Below are positions 1 through 8,268 of a stretch of 64,000 bases of DNA, piece by piece. Each line of letters opens with the position of its first letter. Positions within the stretch are counted from its first letter, which is position 1. Source of the stretch: Candidatus Azobacteroides sp. (GTDB lineage Bacteria; Bacteroidota; Bacteroidia; Bacteroidales; WRGA01); contig JAJQEC010000066.1 in assembly GCA_021201815.1 (NCBI GenBank), positions 46,258-110,257 of the forward strand. The letters are read 5' to 3'. A program made the position numbers and the translations under genes. The notes beneath the pieces were generated by a model. That model had not been told where the DNA came from, searched no databases, and was given only the letters and a program-made list of their open reading frames with translations.

Positions 1-59
1 TTTCACGATTTTTTAAAATAATTTTTTTAAAAAAAAAAATTATTTGGTCTGTGGTTTGC

Positions 60-97
60 GCCCCACATTATTTTGTGGGGCCCCCACTACGTGGCTG
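60..97. repeat. Hairpin plus half REP-like element upstream of the AraC gene
   Basis: An 8-bp perfect stem (60-67 with 74-81, loop TTATTT) is followed at 85-97 by CACTACGTGGCTG. That string matches the second hairpin of the REP-like element repeated throughout the window. The rest of 1-271 is AT-rich, with long A and T runs, and I see no gene in it. The stretch probably holds the AraC promoter, but no clean TAnnTTTG box is visible. Confidence 0.5.
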
Positions 98-271
98 ATG
101 GTGGAATAGTTTATTAAAATAATTTCTACGTTTTTAATAAGAAAAGAAGATAAGTATTTCAACCATCAGTTTACATAAAGAATAAAAAAATATAAAAGCA
201 CGGACACATTTCCATTTCATATTATTCTCTTTACTAAAAATCATTATATTTAACATCAAATCGGAGAATAT

Positions 272-1180
272 ATGACAGAAAGTCTTGAGGAATTTTATAA
301 AAGGATCAACAGAACGGAAGAGGCATTACAGCATGCCCATCAGAAAGGAAGTGAATATTTTGATATTCAGCTTAGCAGATGCAGTATCGGAAAAACTTCT
401 TTCAGTTACAGGAACTTTTATAAAGTAGCGCTGGTGCTTCATACCGGAAAGCTTTATTATGCTGACAAGTGGATTGAAGTAGACCGTCCGGCCATCCTTT
501 TTTCTACCCCTTTGATTCCTTATGCATGGGAAGCTACAGGAATGGGAGGAGGTCCCGGACATTTCTGCCTGTTTAATGAGCATTTCCTTAAAACAGGGGA
601 TCGCCACAATCCGCTGGCAGATACTCCCCTGCTGGATATATCCAAAGAACGTATTTATTTTATTGACGACAATATGGTCGAAAGGATCCAGGGGCTTTTC
701 CTGAAAATGCAGGAAGAACTGAAATCCGACTATGCCCAGAAATCGGATATTCTCCGGTGTTACCTTCACCTGTTGGTGCACGAAGCCATGAAAGTGCGGA
801 TGACCAGTTCGTATATTCCCCGGAGAAATGCCGGACAACGTACTGCCGAATTATTCCTTGCCCTGTTGGAAAGACAATTTCCGATAGAAATTCCACACAA
901 AATACTCACACTGAAAACCCCCAATGACTATGCCGAACGGCTGTCCGTGCATGTTAATCATCTGAACAGGGTCGTAAAAACAACGACGGGAAAAACCACC
1001 TCGGCGTTAATTACGAACCGGATTGTCCAGGAGGGAGTACAACTCCTTCAACATTCCGATTATTCGGTCGGGGAAATAGCGTTCGCATTGGGCTTTGAAG
1101 AACCGGCTTCCTTTAGCAATTTCATGAAAAAACATACAAACCTGTCCCCTACTTCACACCGGTTATTCCAAACGGTTTGA
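272..1180 (+). CDS. AraC-family transcriptional regulator
   Basis: A 302-residue cytoplasmic DNA-binding regulator. Residues 1-180 form a cupin-like N-terminal sensor region; about 200-302 form the double helix-turn-helix of the AraC/XylS family. The second HTH reads VGEIAFALGFEEPASFSNFMKKHTN, split here as VGEIAFALGFEEPAS then FSNFMKKHTN, which is the typical family pattern. It lies upstream of, and in the same direction as, a flavodoxin/ferredoxin/aldo-keto reductase cluster that starts 88 bp after its stop, behind a perfect palindrome. It is therefore the likely regulator of that cluster (inference). AraC regulators beside flavodoxin or oxidoreductase genes are common in Bacteroidales. The effector is unknown. 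The TGA stop here also shows that TGA is read as stop in this genome. Confidence 0.9.
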   Translation: MTESLEEFYKRINRTEEALQHAHQKGSEYFDIQLSRCSIGKTSFSYRNFYKVALVLHTGKLYYADKWIEVDRPAILFSTPLIPYAWEATGMGGGPGHFCLFNEHFLKTGDRHNPLADTPLLDISKERIYFIDDNMVERIQGLFLKMQEELKSDYAQKSDILRCYLHLLVHEAMKVRMTSSYIPRRNAGQRTAELFLALLERQFPIEIPHKILTLKTPNDYAERLSVHVNHLNRVVKTTTGKTTSALITNRIVQEGVQLLQHSDYSVGEIAFALGFEEPASFSNFMKKHTNLSPTSHRLFQTV

Positions 1181-1228
1181 TTTGAACAAAGGATGGTTTG
1201 ATCTGCAATAGGAAAGAGGTGGGTATCT

Positions 1229-1259
1229 CCTTAATTTTGTATCGATATAAAAATTAAGG
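1229..1259 (+). promoter_or_regulatory. Palindromic operator/promoter of the redox operon
   Basis: CCTTAATTTT (1229-1238) and AAAATTAAGG (1250-1259) form a perfect 10-bp inverted repeat around an 11-base centre. The left arm contains TAATTTTG (1232-1239), a match to the Bacteroidota -7 box TAnnTTTG. The flavodoxin ATG follows 8 bases after the palindrome. No TTTG -33 box sits at the usual 19-21 bp spacing, so an activator such as the neighbouring AraC protein may be needed (inference). Confidence 0.5.
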
Positions 1260-1267
1260 AAATAGAT

Positions 1268-1837
1268 ATGAAAACAACCTCTTTAGTAGTAACCATCATC
1301 ATTATGTTAGTAGGAAATGGAATGAAGACACAGGCTCAGTCTGCCGGTAACGGAAAAAAAATCCTGATTGCTTACTATTCTCTTCGAAATGGCAATACAC
1401 GTATTGTCGCAGAGCACATACAAAAAAACACAGGCGGGGATATATTCAGGATAGAAACTGTAAATACTTATCCCGCAGAATACCGAGCTGTAACCGAGCA
1501 GGCAAAAAAAGAACTGGAAACAGGCTACAGGCCGGCACTGAAAAATAACATCCCGGATTTTGGCCAATACGATATTATTTATCTGGGTTCTCCCAACTGG
1601 TGGAATACCATCGCCCCGGCTGTATTTATCTTTCTGGAAAGTTACAATTTTAAAGGCAAAACCATCGTCCCCTTTATTACACATGAAGGCAGCCGGCTCG
1701 GAGCCAGTGTATCGGATATCCGGAAACTGGTACCGGAAGCCACCGTATTACAAGGACTTCCCATCCGGGGAAGCGCAGTAGCAGACGCCATGCCGGATGT
1801 TCAAAAATGGCTGAAAGACCTGGAAATGATAAAATAA
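1268..1837 (+). CDS. Exported flavodoxin-like protein
   Basis: A 189-residue flavodoxin-family electron carrier. The first 25 residues (MKTTSLVVTIIIMLVGNGMK, then TQAQS) look like a Sec signal peptide, so the flavodoxin fold (KKILIAYYSLRNGNTRIVAE onward) would act outside the cytoplasm. The FMN phosphate-binding loop is YSLRNGNTR, and a second flavin loop contains GSPNWWNT. It resembles the flavodoxin_4 group. The next reading frame opens before this one ends, but the better start of the next gene is 51 bp after this stop. Together with the next two genes it suggests a redox operon. The partner and direction of electron flow cannot be read from the sequence. The family call is firm; the exported location is inferred from the N-terminus. 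Confidence 0.85.
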   Translation: MKTTSLVVTIIIMLVGNGMKTQAQSAGNGKKILIAYYSLRNGNTRIVAEHIQKNTGGDIFRIETVNTYPAEYRAVTEQAKKELETGYRPALKNNIPDFGQYDIIYLGSPNWWNTIAPAVFIFLESYNFKGKTIVPFITHEGSRLGASVSDIRKLVPEATVLQGLPIRGSAVADAMPDVQKWLKDLEMIK

Positions 1838-1887
1838 ATATATATCATTCCGTTAAACCCAATTCATTCACATTTTATATAAGAAAT

Positions 1888-3417
1888 ATGATAAAAAAGA
1901 TCAGGATTATAATGGCAGTCATATTCTTCCTGCCGGTCACTTTATTGTTCCTTGACTTTACAGGAAGCCTGCACCGGTGGTTCGGCTGGATGGTAAAAAT
2001 ACAATTGATTCCCGCACTGCTGGTAGTAAATATCTTCCTTATCATTCTTCTGGCATTCTTAACTCTGGTATTCGGCAGAATATACTGTTCGGTTATATGT
2101 CCGTTAGGGGTCTTTCAGGATGGGGTTTCTCATCTATCCGGAAAAAGGAAAGGAAAAAAGAACCGGTTCCGGTTTTCGCCGGCCAGGTCATGGTTACGTT
2201 ACGGCATACTGGCATTATTTATTATAGCCTTCCTGCTGGGTATTAGTGCAATCGTTTCTCTTTTAGATCCGTATGCTGCTTACGGACGTATCGCATCCAA
2301 TTTTTTCACACCGTTGTACCGGTGGGGAAATAACCTGCTGGCGTGGTTTGCGGAAAGAGCGGACAGTTATGCTTTCTATTCTACGGATGTATGGATGAAA
2401 GGGTGGATTACCTTCTGTGTTACTGCTATCACGTTGCTGGTCATCAGCATTCTTGCCTGGCGCAGCGGAAGGACATACTGCAACACAGTGTGTCCGGTAG
2501 GTACCCTGCTGGGGTTCCTCTCCCGGTTCTCCCTCTTCAGGTTAACCTTCGATACGGAAAAATGCACCCGGTGCAAAGCCTGTGAGCGAAGTTGTAAAGC
2601 ATCCTGCATAGAGGTAAAAACAATGAAAATCGACCACAGTCGGTGTGTAACCTGTTTCAACTGCATCGAAAAATGTAAGTTCGGAGCGATGAAGTATGCA
2701 CCTGTTGGAATAAAAAAACAAAAAGAAATAACGGAAATAAAAACAACGGAAAATAAGCCCATACCTTTACTTTCCGGAGAACAGCAAGGATTTACACGCC
2801 GCAACCTGCTTTCTCTCATGGGAGTCATGGCTGTAACGAATATCCTGAAAGCCCAACAACTGCACGTGGACGGCGGACTGGCAGAGATAGAAAATAAAAA
2901 GATTCCGGACAGAAAAACGCCTGTTATACCGCCCGGAACCATCAGTGCAAAAAATATGAAAACCCACTGTACGGCCTGCCAGCTTTGTGTATCTGCCTGT
3001 CCGAATAATATCTTAAGGCCGTCCGGAAAACTAGCTACTTTTATGCAACCTGAAATGTCTTTTGAACGGGGATACTGCCGTCCGGAGTGTACCGAATGTT
3101 CGCAGGTCTGTCCTACAGGTGCCATCCGGCCTGTTACCACAGCCGATAAATCTGCCATTTCCATCGGTACGGCGATATGGATAAAAGACAATTGTGTTGT
3201 GAACCGGGATGAAATACAATGTACCAATTGCGAGCGGCACTGTCCGACAGGAGCGATCGTTCTTGTTGCCCGGGACCCGGGATACAGTGACTCCCTGAAA
3301 ATACCGGTTGTGGACAAGGAACTGTGTATCGGCTGTGGTGCCTGTGAAAACCTCTGTCCGGCACGTCCGTTCAGTGCAATCTATGTAGAAGGAAAAATAA
3401 GGCATCATTCCATTTAA
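1888..3417 (+). CDS. NapH/NapG-like membrane polyferredoxin fusion
   Basis: The ATG at 1888 is preferred over an upstream one at 1807 because it places a membrane segment at the N-terminus and avoids overlap with the flavodoxin gene; this gives 509 residues. The N-terminal half has about four membrane helices and two CxxxCP-type motifs (RIYCSVICPLG, RTYCNTVCPVG), then two 4Fe-4S motifs near Cys226 and Cys253, as in NapH/NosR-type quinol-side proteins. At residues 303-307 comes an internal twin-arginine-like stretch, TRRNLLSLMGVMAV, then four more Fe-S motifs starting near Cys361, Cys397, Cys445 and Cys480, as in NapG. It therefore looks like NapH fused to NapG. Its likely role is moving electrons between membrane quinones and exported partners such as the flanking flavodoxin or reductase (inference). 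Confidence 0.8.
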   Translation: MIKKIRIIMAVIFFLPVTLLFLDFTGSLHRWFGWMVKIQLIPALLVVNIFLIILLAFLTLVFGRIYCSVICPLGVFQDGVSHLSGKRKGKKNRFRFSPARSWLRYGILALFIIAFLLGISAIVSLLDPYAAYGRIASNFFTPLYRWGNNLLAWFAERADSYAFYSTDVWMKGWITFCVTAITLLVISILAWRSGRTYCNTVCPVGTLLGFLSRFSLFRLTFDTEKCTRCKACERSCKASCIEVKTMKIDHSRCVTCFNCIEKCKFGAMKYAPVGIKKQKEITEIKTTENKPIPLLSGEQQGFTRRNLLSLMGVMAVTNILKAQQLHVDGGLAEIENKKIPDRKTPVIPPGTISAKNMKTHCTACQLCVSACPNNILRPSGKLATFMQPEMSFERGYCRPECTECSQVCPTGAIRPVTTADKSAISIGTAIWIKDNCVVNRDEIQCTNCERHCPTGAIVLVARDPGYSDSLKIPVVDKELCIGCGACENLCPARPFSAIYVEGKIRHHSI

Positions 3418-3432
3418 AAAGAATACAGGAAT

Positions 3433-4839
3433 ATGAAAGATAAAAAGAAAAAAGAGATAAGCCGCAGGAATTTCCTGAAAACGTTAGGAGTGGGTTCCGC
3501 CGCAACAGCAGCAACATTATATGGATGCAAACCGGACAATACGGCATCCGCAGAAGGGGGCTCCGTCGGAGAAGTCCCTACCGATAAGATGACTTACCGC
3601 ATCAATCCAAACACAGGGGATAAAGTATCCCTTCTAGGATACGGCTGTATGCGTTGGCCGTTAAGGCAGAAACCGGATGGCAGCGGGGAAGAAATTGATC
3701 AGGAAGCCGTAAACGAACTGGTGGATTATGCCATTGCACACGGAGTTAATTATTTTGATGTAGCTCCCACTTATGTCCGCGGATGGTCGGAAGCGGCTAC
3801 AGGGATTGCGCTGAAACGACATCCACGGGATGCTTTCTTTATTGCCACTAAACTTTCCACCCACCGTGAGGACCCGGGACTTAGAACATTTCAGGGTTCC
3901 GTTGCTCTTTACCGCAAATCGATGGAGAATCTCCAGGTAGATTATATCGATTATTATTTGCTGCATGCCATCGGGTTAGGAGGTATGGAAGCCGTGATGG
4001 AACGTTTTTACGACAACGGCATGCTGGATTTTCTGGTAAAAGAACGGGAAGCCGGTCGTATCCGGAACCTCGGATGGTCGTTTCACGGGGATATCGAAGC
4101 CTTCGATTTCCTGTTATCGCAGCAGGACGAAGGAAAAATCCACTGGGATTTCGTCCAGATCCAATTAAACTATATCGACTGGATGCATGCTTCCGGTTGG
4201 AATACGAATGCGGAATATCTATTGGGAGAACTCGAAAAACGGAATATTCCGGCTGTTATTATGGAGCCATTGCTGGGAGGAAGGCTGTCCCGCCTTAGTA
4301 CACAGGCATTAACGCTTCTGAAAGAAATGCGTCCCGAAGAAAGCGCGGCTTCCTGGGCATTCCGGTATGCCGGCACACCGGAAAGTGTGCTGACGGTATT
4401 AAGCGGAATGGTATATATAGAGCATTTGCAGGAAAATATCCGCACCTATTCTCCGCTCGACCCGGTAAATGAAGCGGAATACCAAGCACTGGAGAAAGTT
4501 ACGGAAATCATGATGAATGACGAATATGTGCAATGTACCGAATGTGAATACTGCATGCCGTGTCCGTATGGAGTGGATATACCGGGTGTGTTCGGTCATT
4601 ACAACCGCATTATCAGTGCAGGAAAACGCCTGAAAAGCTCCCACGATGAAAAGTACAAAGAAGCCCGCCGGGCCTTTCTGGTCGGCTATGACAGGACCGT
4701 TCCCAGGCTCCGGCAGGCCAATCACTGCATCGGTTGTGAAATATGCAAACCACACTGCCCGCAAACCATTGATATACCGAATGAAATGAGGCGCATAGAC
4801 CTGTATACCGAACAATTAAAACAAAAACTGAATTTTTAA
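3433..4839 (+). CDS. Tat-signal aldo/keto reductase with C-terminal ferredoxin domain
   Basis: A 468-residue protein. The N-terminus SRRNFLKTLGVGSAATAA followed by TLYGC combines a twin-arginine signal with a lipobox-like cysteine, so it is probably a Tat-exported lipoprotein. Residues about 55-340 are an aldo/keto reductase barrel, with the catalytic Asp/Tyr region FDVAPTYVRGWSE, the lysine in IATKLS and the histidine in LLHAIG. The C-terminus carries two 4Fe-4S motifs beginning at Cys368 (CTECEYCMPCP) and Cys432 (CIGCEICKPHCP). It starts 15 bp after the polyferredoxin gene and is almost certainly in the same operon. NADPH would not normally be available outside the cytoplasm, so electrons may reach the barrel through the Fe-S clusters from its neighbours (inference). 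The substrate is unknown. Confidence 0.88.
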   Translation: MKDKKKKEISRRNFLKTLGVGSAATAATLYGCKPDNTASAEGGSVGEVPTDKMTYRINPNTGDKVSLLGYGCMRWPLRQKPDGSGEEIDQEAVNELVDYAIAHGVNYFDVAPTYVRGWSEAATGIALKRHPRDAFFIATKLSTHREDPGLRTFQGSVALYRKSMENLQVDYIDYYLLHAIGLGGMEAVMERFYDNGMLDFLVKEREAGRIRNLGWSFHGDIEAFDFLLSQQDEGKIHWDFVQIQLNYIDWMHASGWNTNAEYLLGELEKRNIPAVIMEPLLGGRLSRLSTQALTLLKEMRPEESAASWAFRYAGTPESVLTVLSGMVYIEHLQENIRTYSPLDPVNEAEYQALEKVTEIMMNDEYVQCTECEYCMPCPYGVDIPGVFGHYNRIISAGKRLKSSHDEKYKEARRAFLVGYDRTVPRLRQANHCIGCEICKPHCPQTIDIPNEMRRIDLYTEQLKQKLNF

Positions 4840-4846
4840 AAATAAA

Positions 4847-5494
4847 CCGTGGGCTGAGGCAGCACGGCTAATGATATATCGCCACTCCGTGGCTTGTTGG
4901 TAGGGAAAAGATTATTTTTATCGGGTGATGGTATCTAAGAATAGGTTCGTCATAATTTATTCCTAATAAAAACAACCACAACAAAACATTCATCCTCTCC
5001 AAGCCACGGAGTGGCGGAACATTATTAGCCGTGCTGCCTCAGCACACGGAATATAAAATACGGAATATAAAATAAAAAATATCGGACATGCAATATTGAA
5101 TACCAAAGACGCAATATTGAATACAATTCGTATGCGAATAGCCCGTGGGCTGAGGCAGCACGGCTAATGATATATCGCCACTCCGTGGCTTGTTGGCAGG
5201 GAAAAGATTATTTTTATCGGGTGATGGTATCTAAGAATAGGTTCGTCATAATTTATTCCTAATAAAAACAACCACAACAAAACATTCATCCTCTCCAAGC
5301 CACGGAGTGGCGGAACATTATTAGCCGTGCTGCCTCAGCACACGGAATATAAAATACGGAATATAAAATAAAAAATATCGGACATGCAATATTGAATACC
5401 AAAGACGCAATATTGAATACAATTCGTATGCGAATAGCCCGTGGGCTAAGGCACCACGGCTAATGGTATATCGCCACTCCGTGGCTTGGAGAGG
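4847..5494. repeat. Tandem cluster of REP/MITE-like inverted-repeat elements
   Basis: Two near-identical 203-bp elements lie at 4847-5049 and 5143-5345. Each starts with CCGTG...CACGG (first hairpin), CTAATGATATAT, then CGCCACTCCGTGGC (second hairpin), and ends with the reverse complement of this block. The terminal inverted repeats are about 50 bp. With the 93-bp spacer the repeat period is 296 bp (4847-5142 and 5143-5438); I noted one difference, at the base after TTGG. A third, partial copy (head only) occupies 5439-5494 up to the next gene. No coding sequence is visible. Confidence 0.9.
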
Positions 5495-5504
5495 AGCTGA
5501 CGTT

Positions 5505-6131
5505 TCATTCTGTAAAAGACTGATAATTATCTCCCGGCATATAAACCGAGCTATTGGTTTTTCCGTTCCTTTTCAGATACCCTTTTTCTATCCATCCATT
5601 GAGGTCCTGCAAAGCCATTCCTTTCAGTTTTCCTGTTAGTTTCATATACTCAACACGTGTAATAAACGGGTTCTTACTAAGATATTCTATTAATCTCGCT
5701 TTGGATTCCTCTGCAGGAAGAAAAGAAGAATGTTTGAAAGAAGTACCGATAGGAGCGCGCTTTACTTTTCCGCGCCGGACATTTTTGCGTAAGCTTTTTG
5801 CAGGACGAAAAGTGATCGTATCGAAACTAACAGAGACAGAGCGTATTTCTTTTTTATCCATTACCGGCCGTGCTTTGAGGGTCGCTGAGAACTTTCCTAT
5901 TCCATTCAGTTCTACCTGATATCCATCCTGTAAATGATCAGCAATACGATCTGCCAGTGCTACAAGAACAGCCTGTATATCACTGCCTGTCAACGAAGAG
6001 CCATACGTAATTTCGTCAATTAATTTTTCCGTACCGATTACCCCTTTTGATACAATCCGGGGATGTAGCGCCTGTTTTTTTCCGTCGCCTCTGGGATTGG
6101 GATTTTCCCTGAAATCGTAAAATGCTGCCAT
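5505..6131 (-). CDS. HU-family DNA-binding protein with C-terminal winged-helix-like extension
   Basis: A 208-residue member of the long HU-like group found in Bacteroidales (classical HU is about 90 residues). Residues 1-125 contain the HU core: the LTGSDIQAVLVALADRIADH helix and the VELNGIGKFSATLKAR strand region. After a basic linker (RKNVRRGKVKR) comes an extra domain of about 65 residues, with a helix-turn-helix-like pattern around YMKLTGKLKGMALQDLNGWI and a wing-like NGKTNSSVYMP. It probably binds or bends DNA; a nucleoid or repeat-binding role is inference. It sits alone among repeats, with a 22-bp-period array directly upstream of its start, which may be its own control region. Confidence 0.85.
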   Translation of the reverse strand: MAAFYDFRENPNPRGDGKKQALHPRIVSKGVIGTEKLIDEITYGSSLTGSDIQAVLVALADRIADHLQDGYQVELNGIGKFSATLKARPVMDKKEIRSVSVSFDTITFRPAKSLRKNVRRGKVKRAPIGTSFKHSSFLPAEESKARLIEYLSKNPFITRVEYMKLTGKLKGMALQDLNGWIEKGYLKRNGKTNSSVYMPGDNYQSFTE

Positions 6132-6190
6132 AAATCATGTGATGCTAAAAGTTTATATTCGGATAAATGAACAAATAAAATTAAACGGGT

Positions 6191-6350
6191 AATTAAGCAA
6201 AATTGAACGTTCAATTAAGGATAATTGACCGCTCACCTAAGTAAAATTGACCGCCCAACTATATTGTCTTTCAATTGAAGTTCGATTGTCTTTCATCTGT
6301 AATTCGATTGTTTCTCAGTTGAAGTTCGATTGTCTTTCACCTGAAAGACA
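6191..6350. repeat. 22-bp-period degenerate tandem array upstream of the HU-like gene
   Basis: Units of 22 bp start at 6191, 6213, 6235, 6273, 6295 and 6317, with one 16-bp unit at 6257 and a partial unit at 6339. Units share a pattern like AnCTnAAGTnnnnTTGnnnnTC; three carry TTCGATTG followed by TCTTTC or TTTCTC. The period is two helical turns. The unit starting at 6235 begins ACCTAAGTAAAA, close to ACCTAGGTAAAA in the array at 55258-55411. There are no unique spacers, so it is not CRISPR. It lies between the HU-like start codon and the transposase gene. Confidence 0.75.
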
Positions 6351-6826
6351 TTTTATAACATTTCCCTACCGGGGCATGTAGGAAAAACATAGTTATATCC
6401 GGGGATTGTAAAGGTACAAAATTATTAGTTGATTTGCAAGGGATACAGGCTATAAAAATAAAATCGGTTACCGTTTTTTACTTTTCTTCTTTTTCACCGA
6501 ATTTTTCACCATGTTCCCGGAGCAGGGCTTTTTCTATTTCCGCAACCATGCTCTCATATAAGCATTCCGGTTCCTATCACCAACAAATGAATAAAATAAA
6601 AATCAGTTGTATTCAAGAAACTAATTTTTATTTTCCGGATTATAACAATTCAACTATCTGTTTAATTCATATGAAAGACAATATTCTTTTTTCTTATAAC
6701 AATTAATTATAAATCAAATAAATAACAATACTTCTTAAGATGCGTATGTATTTTACTACTATTTATTCCCGGTTGGTATTGTGATTTATAAAAAATACCT
6801 TTACATACATAAAAACCGAAAACAAA
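6351..6826. other. Intergenic stretch with a possible gene fragment
   Basis: No convincing gene is present. On the minus strand at 6478-6549 a 23-codon frame, MVAEIEKALLREHGEKFGEK and three more residues, has protein-like composition. It is closed upstream by a stop at about 6574 and may be the tail of a decayed gene. The rest is AT-rich and presumably holds the promoter of the transposase gene. Confidence 0.3.
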
Positions 6827-7279
6827 ATGGCAAATACGTACACCCGGCTTTATATCCATATTATCTTCTCCGTCAAGGAAAGAGCATGTTTGATTGAAGA
6901 AACATTCAGGGAAGAACTTCAACGGTATATATGTGGGACCACACGTCATTACAAATGCAAATCTCTTGCGATCTATTGCAATCCGGATCATACTCATATT
7001 CTGTTAAGTATAAAACCCTATATTGGTGTTGCGGATATAGTCCGTGTGATCAAATCCATGTCATCAAAATATATTAACGAGCAAAACCTTACTCCTTATC
7101 ATTTCCACTGGCAGGATGGGTACAGTGCCTTTTCCTGTTCTTATGCGGAAATAGAAAAAAAGATAGTCTATATATTAAATCAACCCCGCCATCATAAAAC
7201 AATCTCTTTTGAAGAAGAATACAAACAGCATCTACGGGAATTTGGTGTTTTGTATGATGAGAAATATGTTTTTGACTGA
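6827..7279 (+). mobile_element. IS200-like Y1 transposase, probable REP-associated tyrosine transposase
   Basis: A 150-residue single-strand transposase of the Y1/HUH superfamily. The metal-binding HUH motif is His55-Thr-His57 in NPDHTHILLS, and the likely nucleophile is Tyr115 in VYILNQPRHHK. Length and motif order fit complete IS200/IS605-type TnpA, and no frameshift is seen. There is no TnpB and no clear insertion-sequence boundary around it. Instead it is flanked on both sides by clusters of two-hairpin inverted-repeat elements (4847-5494 and 7323-8225). That layout is the hallmark of RAYT proteins, which process REP hairpins in trans. Assigning these repeats to this transposase is inference from proximity and architecture. 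Confidence 0.88.
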
Positions 7280-7322
7280 TGGGATAGGGTTCGGGATTTA
7301 TGTTTTATATTTTAAATCCGAA

Positions 7323-7879
7323 CCGTGGGCTGAAATAATCCGTGGGCTGAGGCGCCACGGCTAATAATATATCGCCGCTCCGCGGCTTGTGGGTAAGGAA
7401 AATCTTTTTTTAGCACGTGATTATATCTAAGAATACCTTCCGCATATTTATGGCTGATAAAGGCAATTACAATAAAAAATTAATCGTCTCCCAGCCACAA
7501 AATAATCCGTGGGCGGAGGTAGCACGGCTAATAACATGTCGCCACTACGTGGCTGATTGGCAAGAAGACCGGGATTTTTTTCTGGGGTTGGGATTAAACA
7601 ATATATTCCTTATATTTATTGGGAATAAAAGCAATTATATTAAAAATCCATCTCCTCCTAGCCACGGAACAGAATCCGTGTGCTGAGAGGCGCCACGGCT
7701 AATAATATATCGCCGCTCCGCGGCTTGTGGGTAAGGAGAATATTATTTTTATCCGGTGATGGTATCTAAGAATATATTCCGCATAGTTATGGCTAATAAA
7801 GGCAATCATAATAAAATATCTATCCTCTCCTAGCCACGGAGTGGCGGAATATTATTAGCCGTGCTGCCTCAGCACACGG
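7323..7879. repeat. Cluster of REP/MITE-like elements next to the transposase
   Basis: Element heads (CCGTG...CACGG plus GCC-loop-GGC hairpin) begin at 7323 (truncated after 14 bases), 7340, 7507 and 7675. The copy at 7675-7879 is full length with both ends, 205 bp, closely matching the 4847 copies including the internal TATCTAAGAAT. The 7340 and 7507 copies lack the far inverted repeat beyond the AGCCAC core. The second hairpin varies between CACTCCGTGG, CGCTCCGCGG and CACTACGTGG while remaining self-complementary, so pairing is kept as sequence changes. Confidence 0.88.
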
Positions 7880-8021
7880 AATATAAAATACGAAAGATGA
7901 AATACGAGACATAAAATACGGAATACACAATATCAAATCCAATTTATATTCAAAATATCCATTCCCTATCCACCGACCCATAGGGTATTTTCTATCCGGT
8001 ACGTCTTTTATTATATATAAC

Positions 8022-8225
8022 CCGTGATCGGAGGCGACACAGGTAATGATGTATCACCACTACGTGGCTTTTTGGAAGGAAGAATATTATTTTTATCCGG
8101 GAATGATAGCAAAAGAAAATTGTTCCTTATATCCTTTGCTAATAAAAGCAATCACCATAAAAAATTTATCCTTTCTAAGCCACGAAGTGGCGGAATATAA
8201 TTAGCAATGCTGCCTCAACACATGG
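8022..8225. repeat. Degenerate full-length REP/MITE-like element
   Basis: A 204-bp copy with both terminal inverted repeats but several mismatches (CCGTGATCGGAGGCGACACAG at the head, 21 bases, weakening the first hairpin). It ends 43 bp before the GH87-like start codon. Between it and the preceding cluster (7880-8021) is AT-rich sequence without a gene. Confidence 0.8.
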
Positions 8226-8268
8226 AATACCGGATTTTTAATAACCTTTACAATACACCTTTATTATC

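Noticed and set aside
1807-1887. Upstream start of the polyferredoxin at 1807
   Set aside because: It would overlap the flavodoxin gene and put a hydrophilic stretch before the first membrane helix.
2376-3317. 313-codon minus-strand frame across the polyferredoxin gene
   Set aside because: It is antisense to a gene with six intact Fe-S motifs; its translation has no domain or signal and arises from codon bias.
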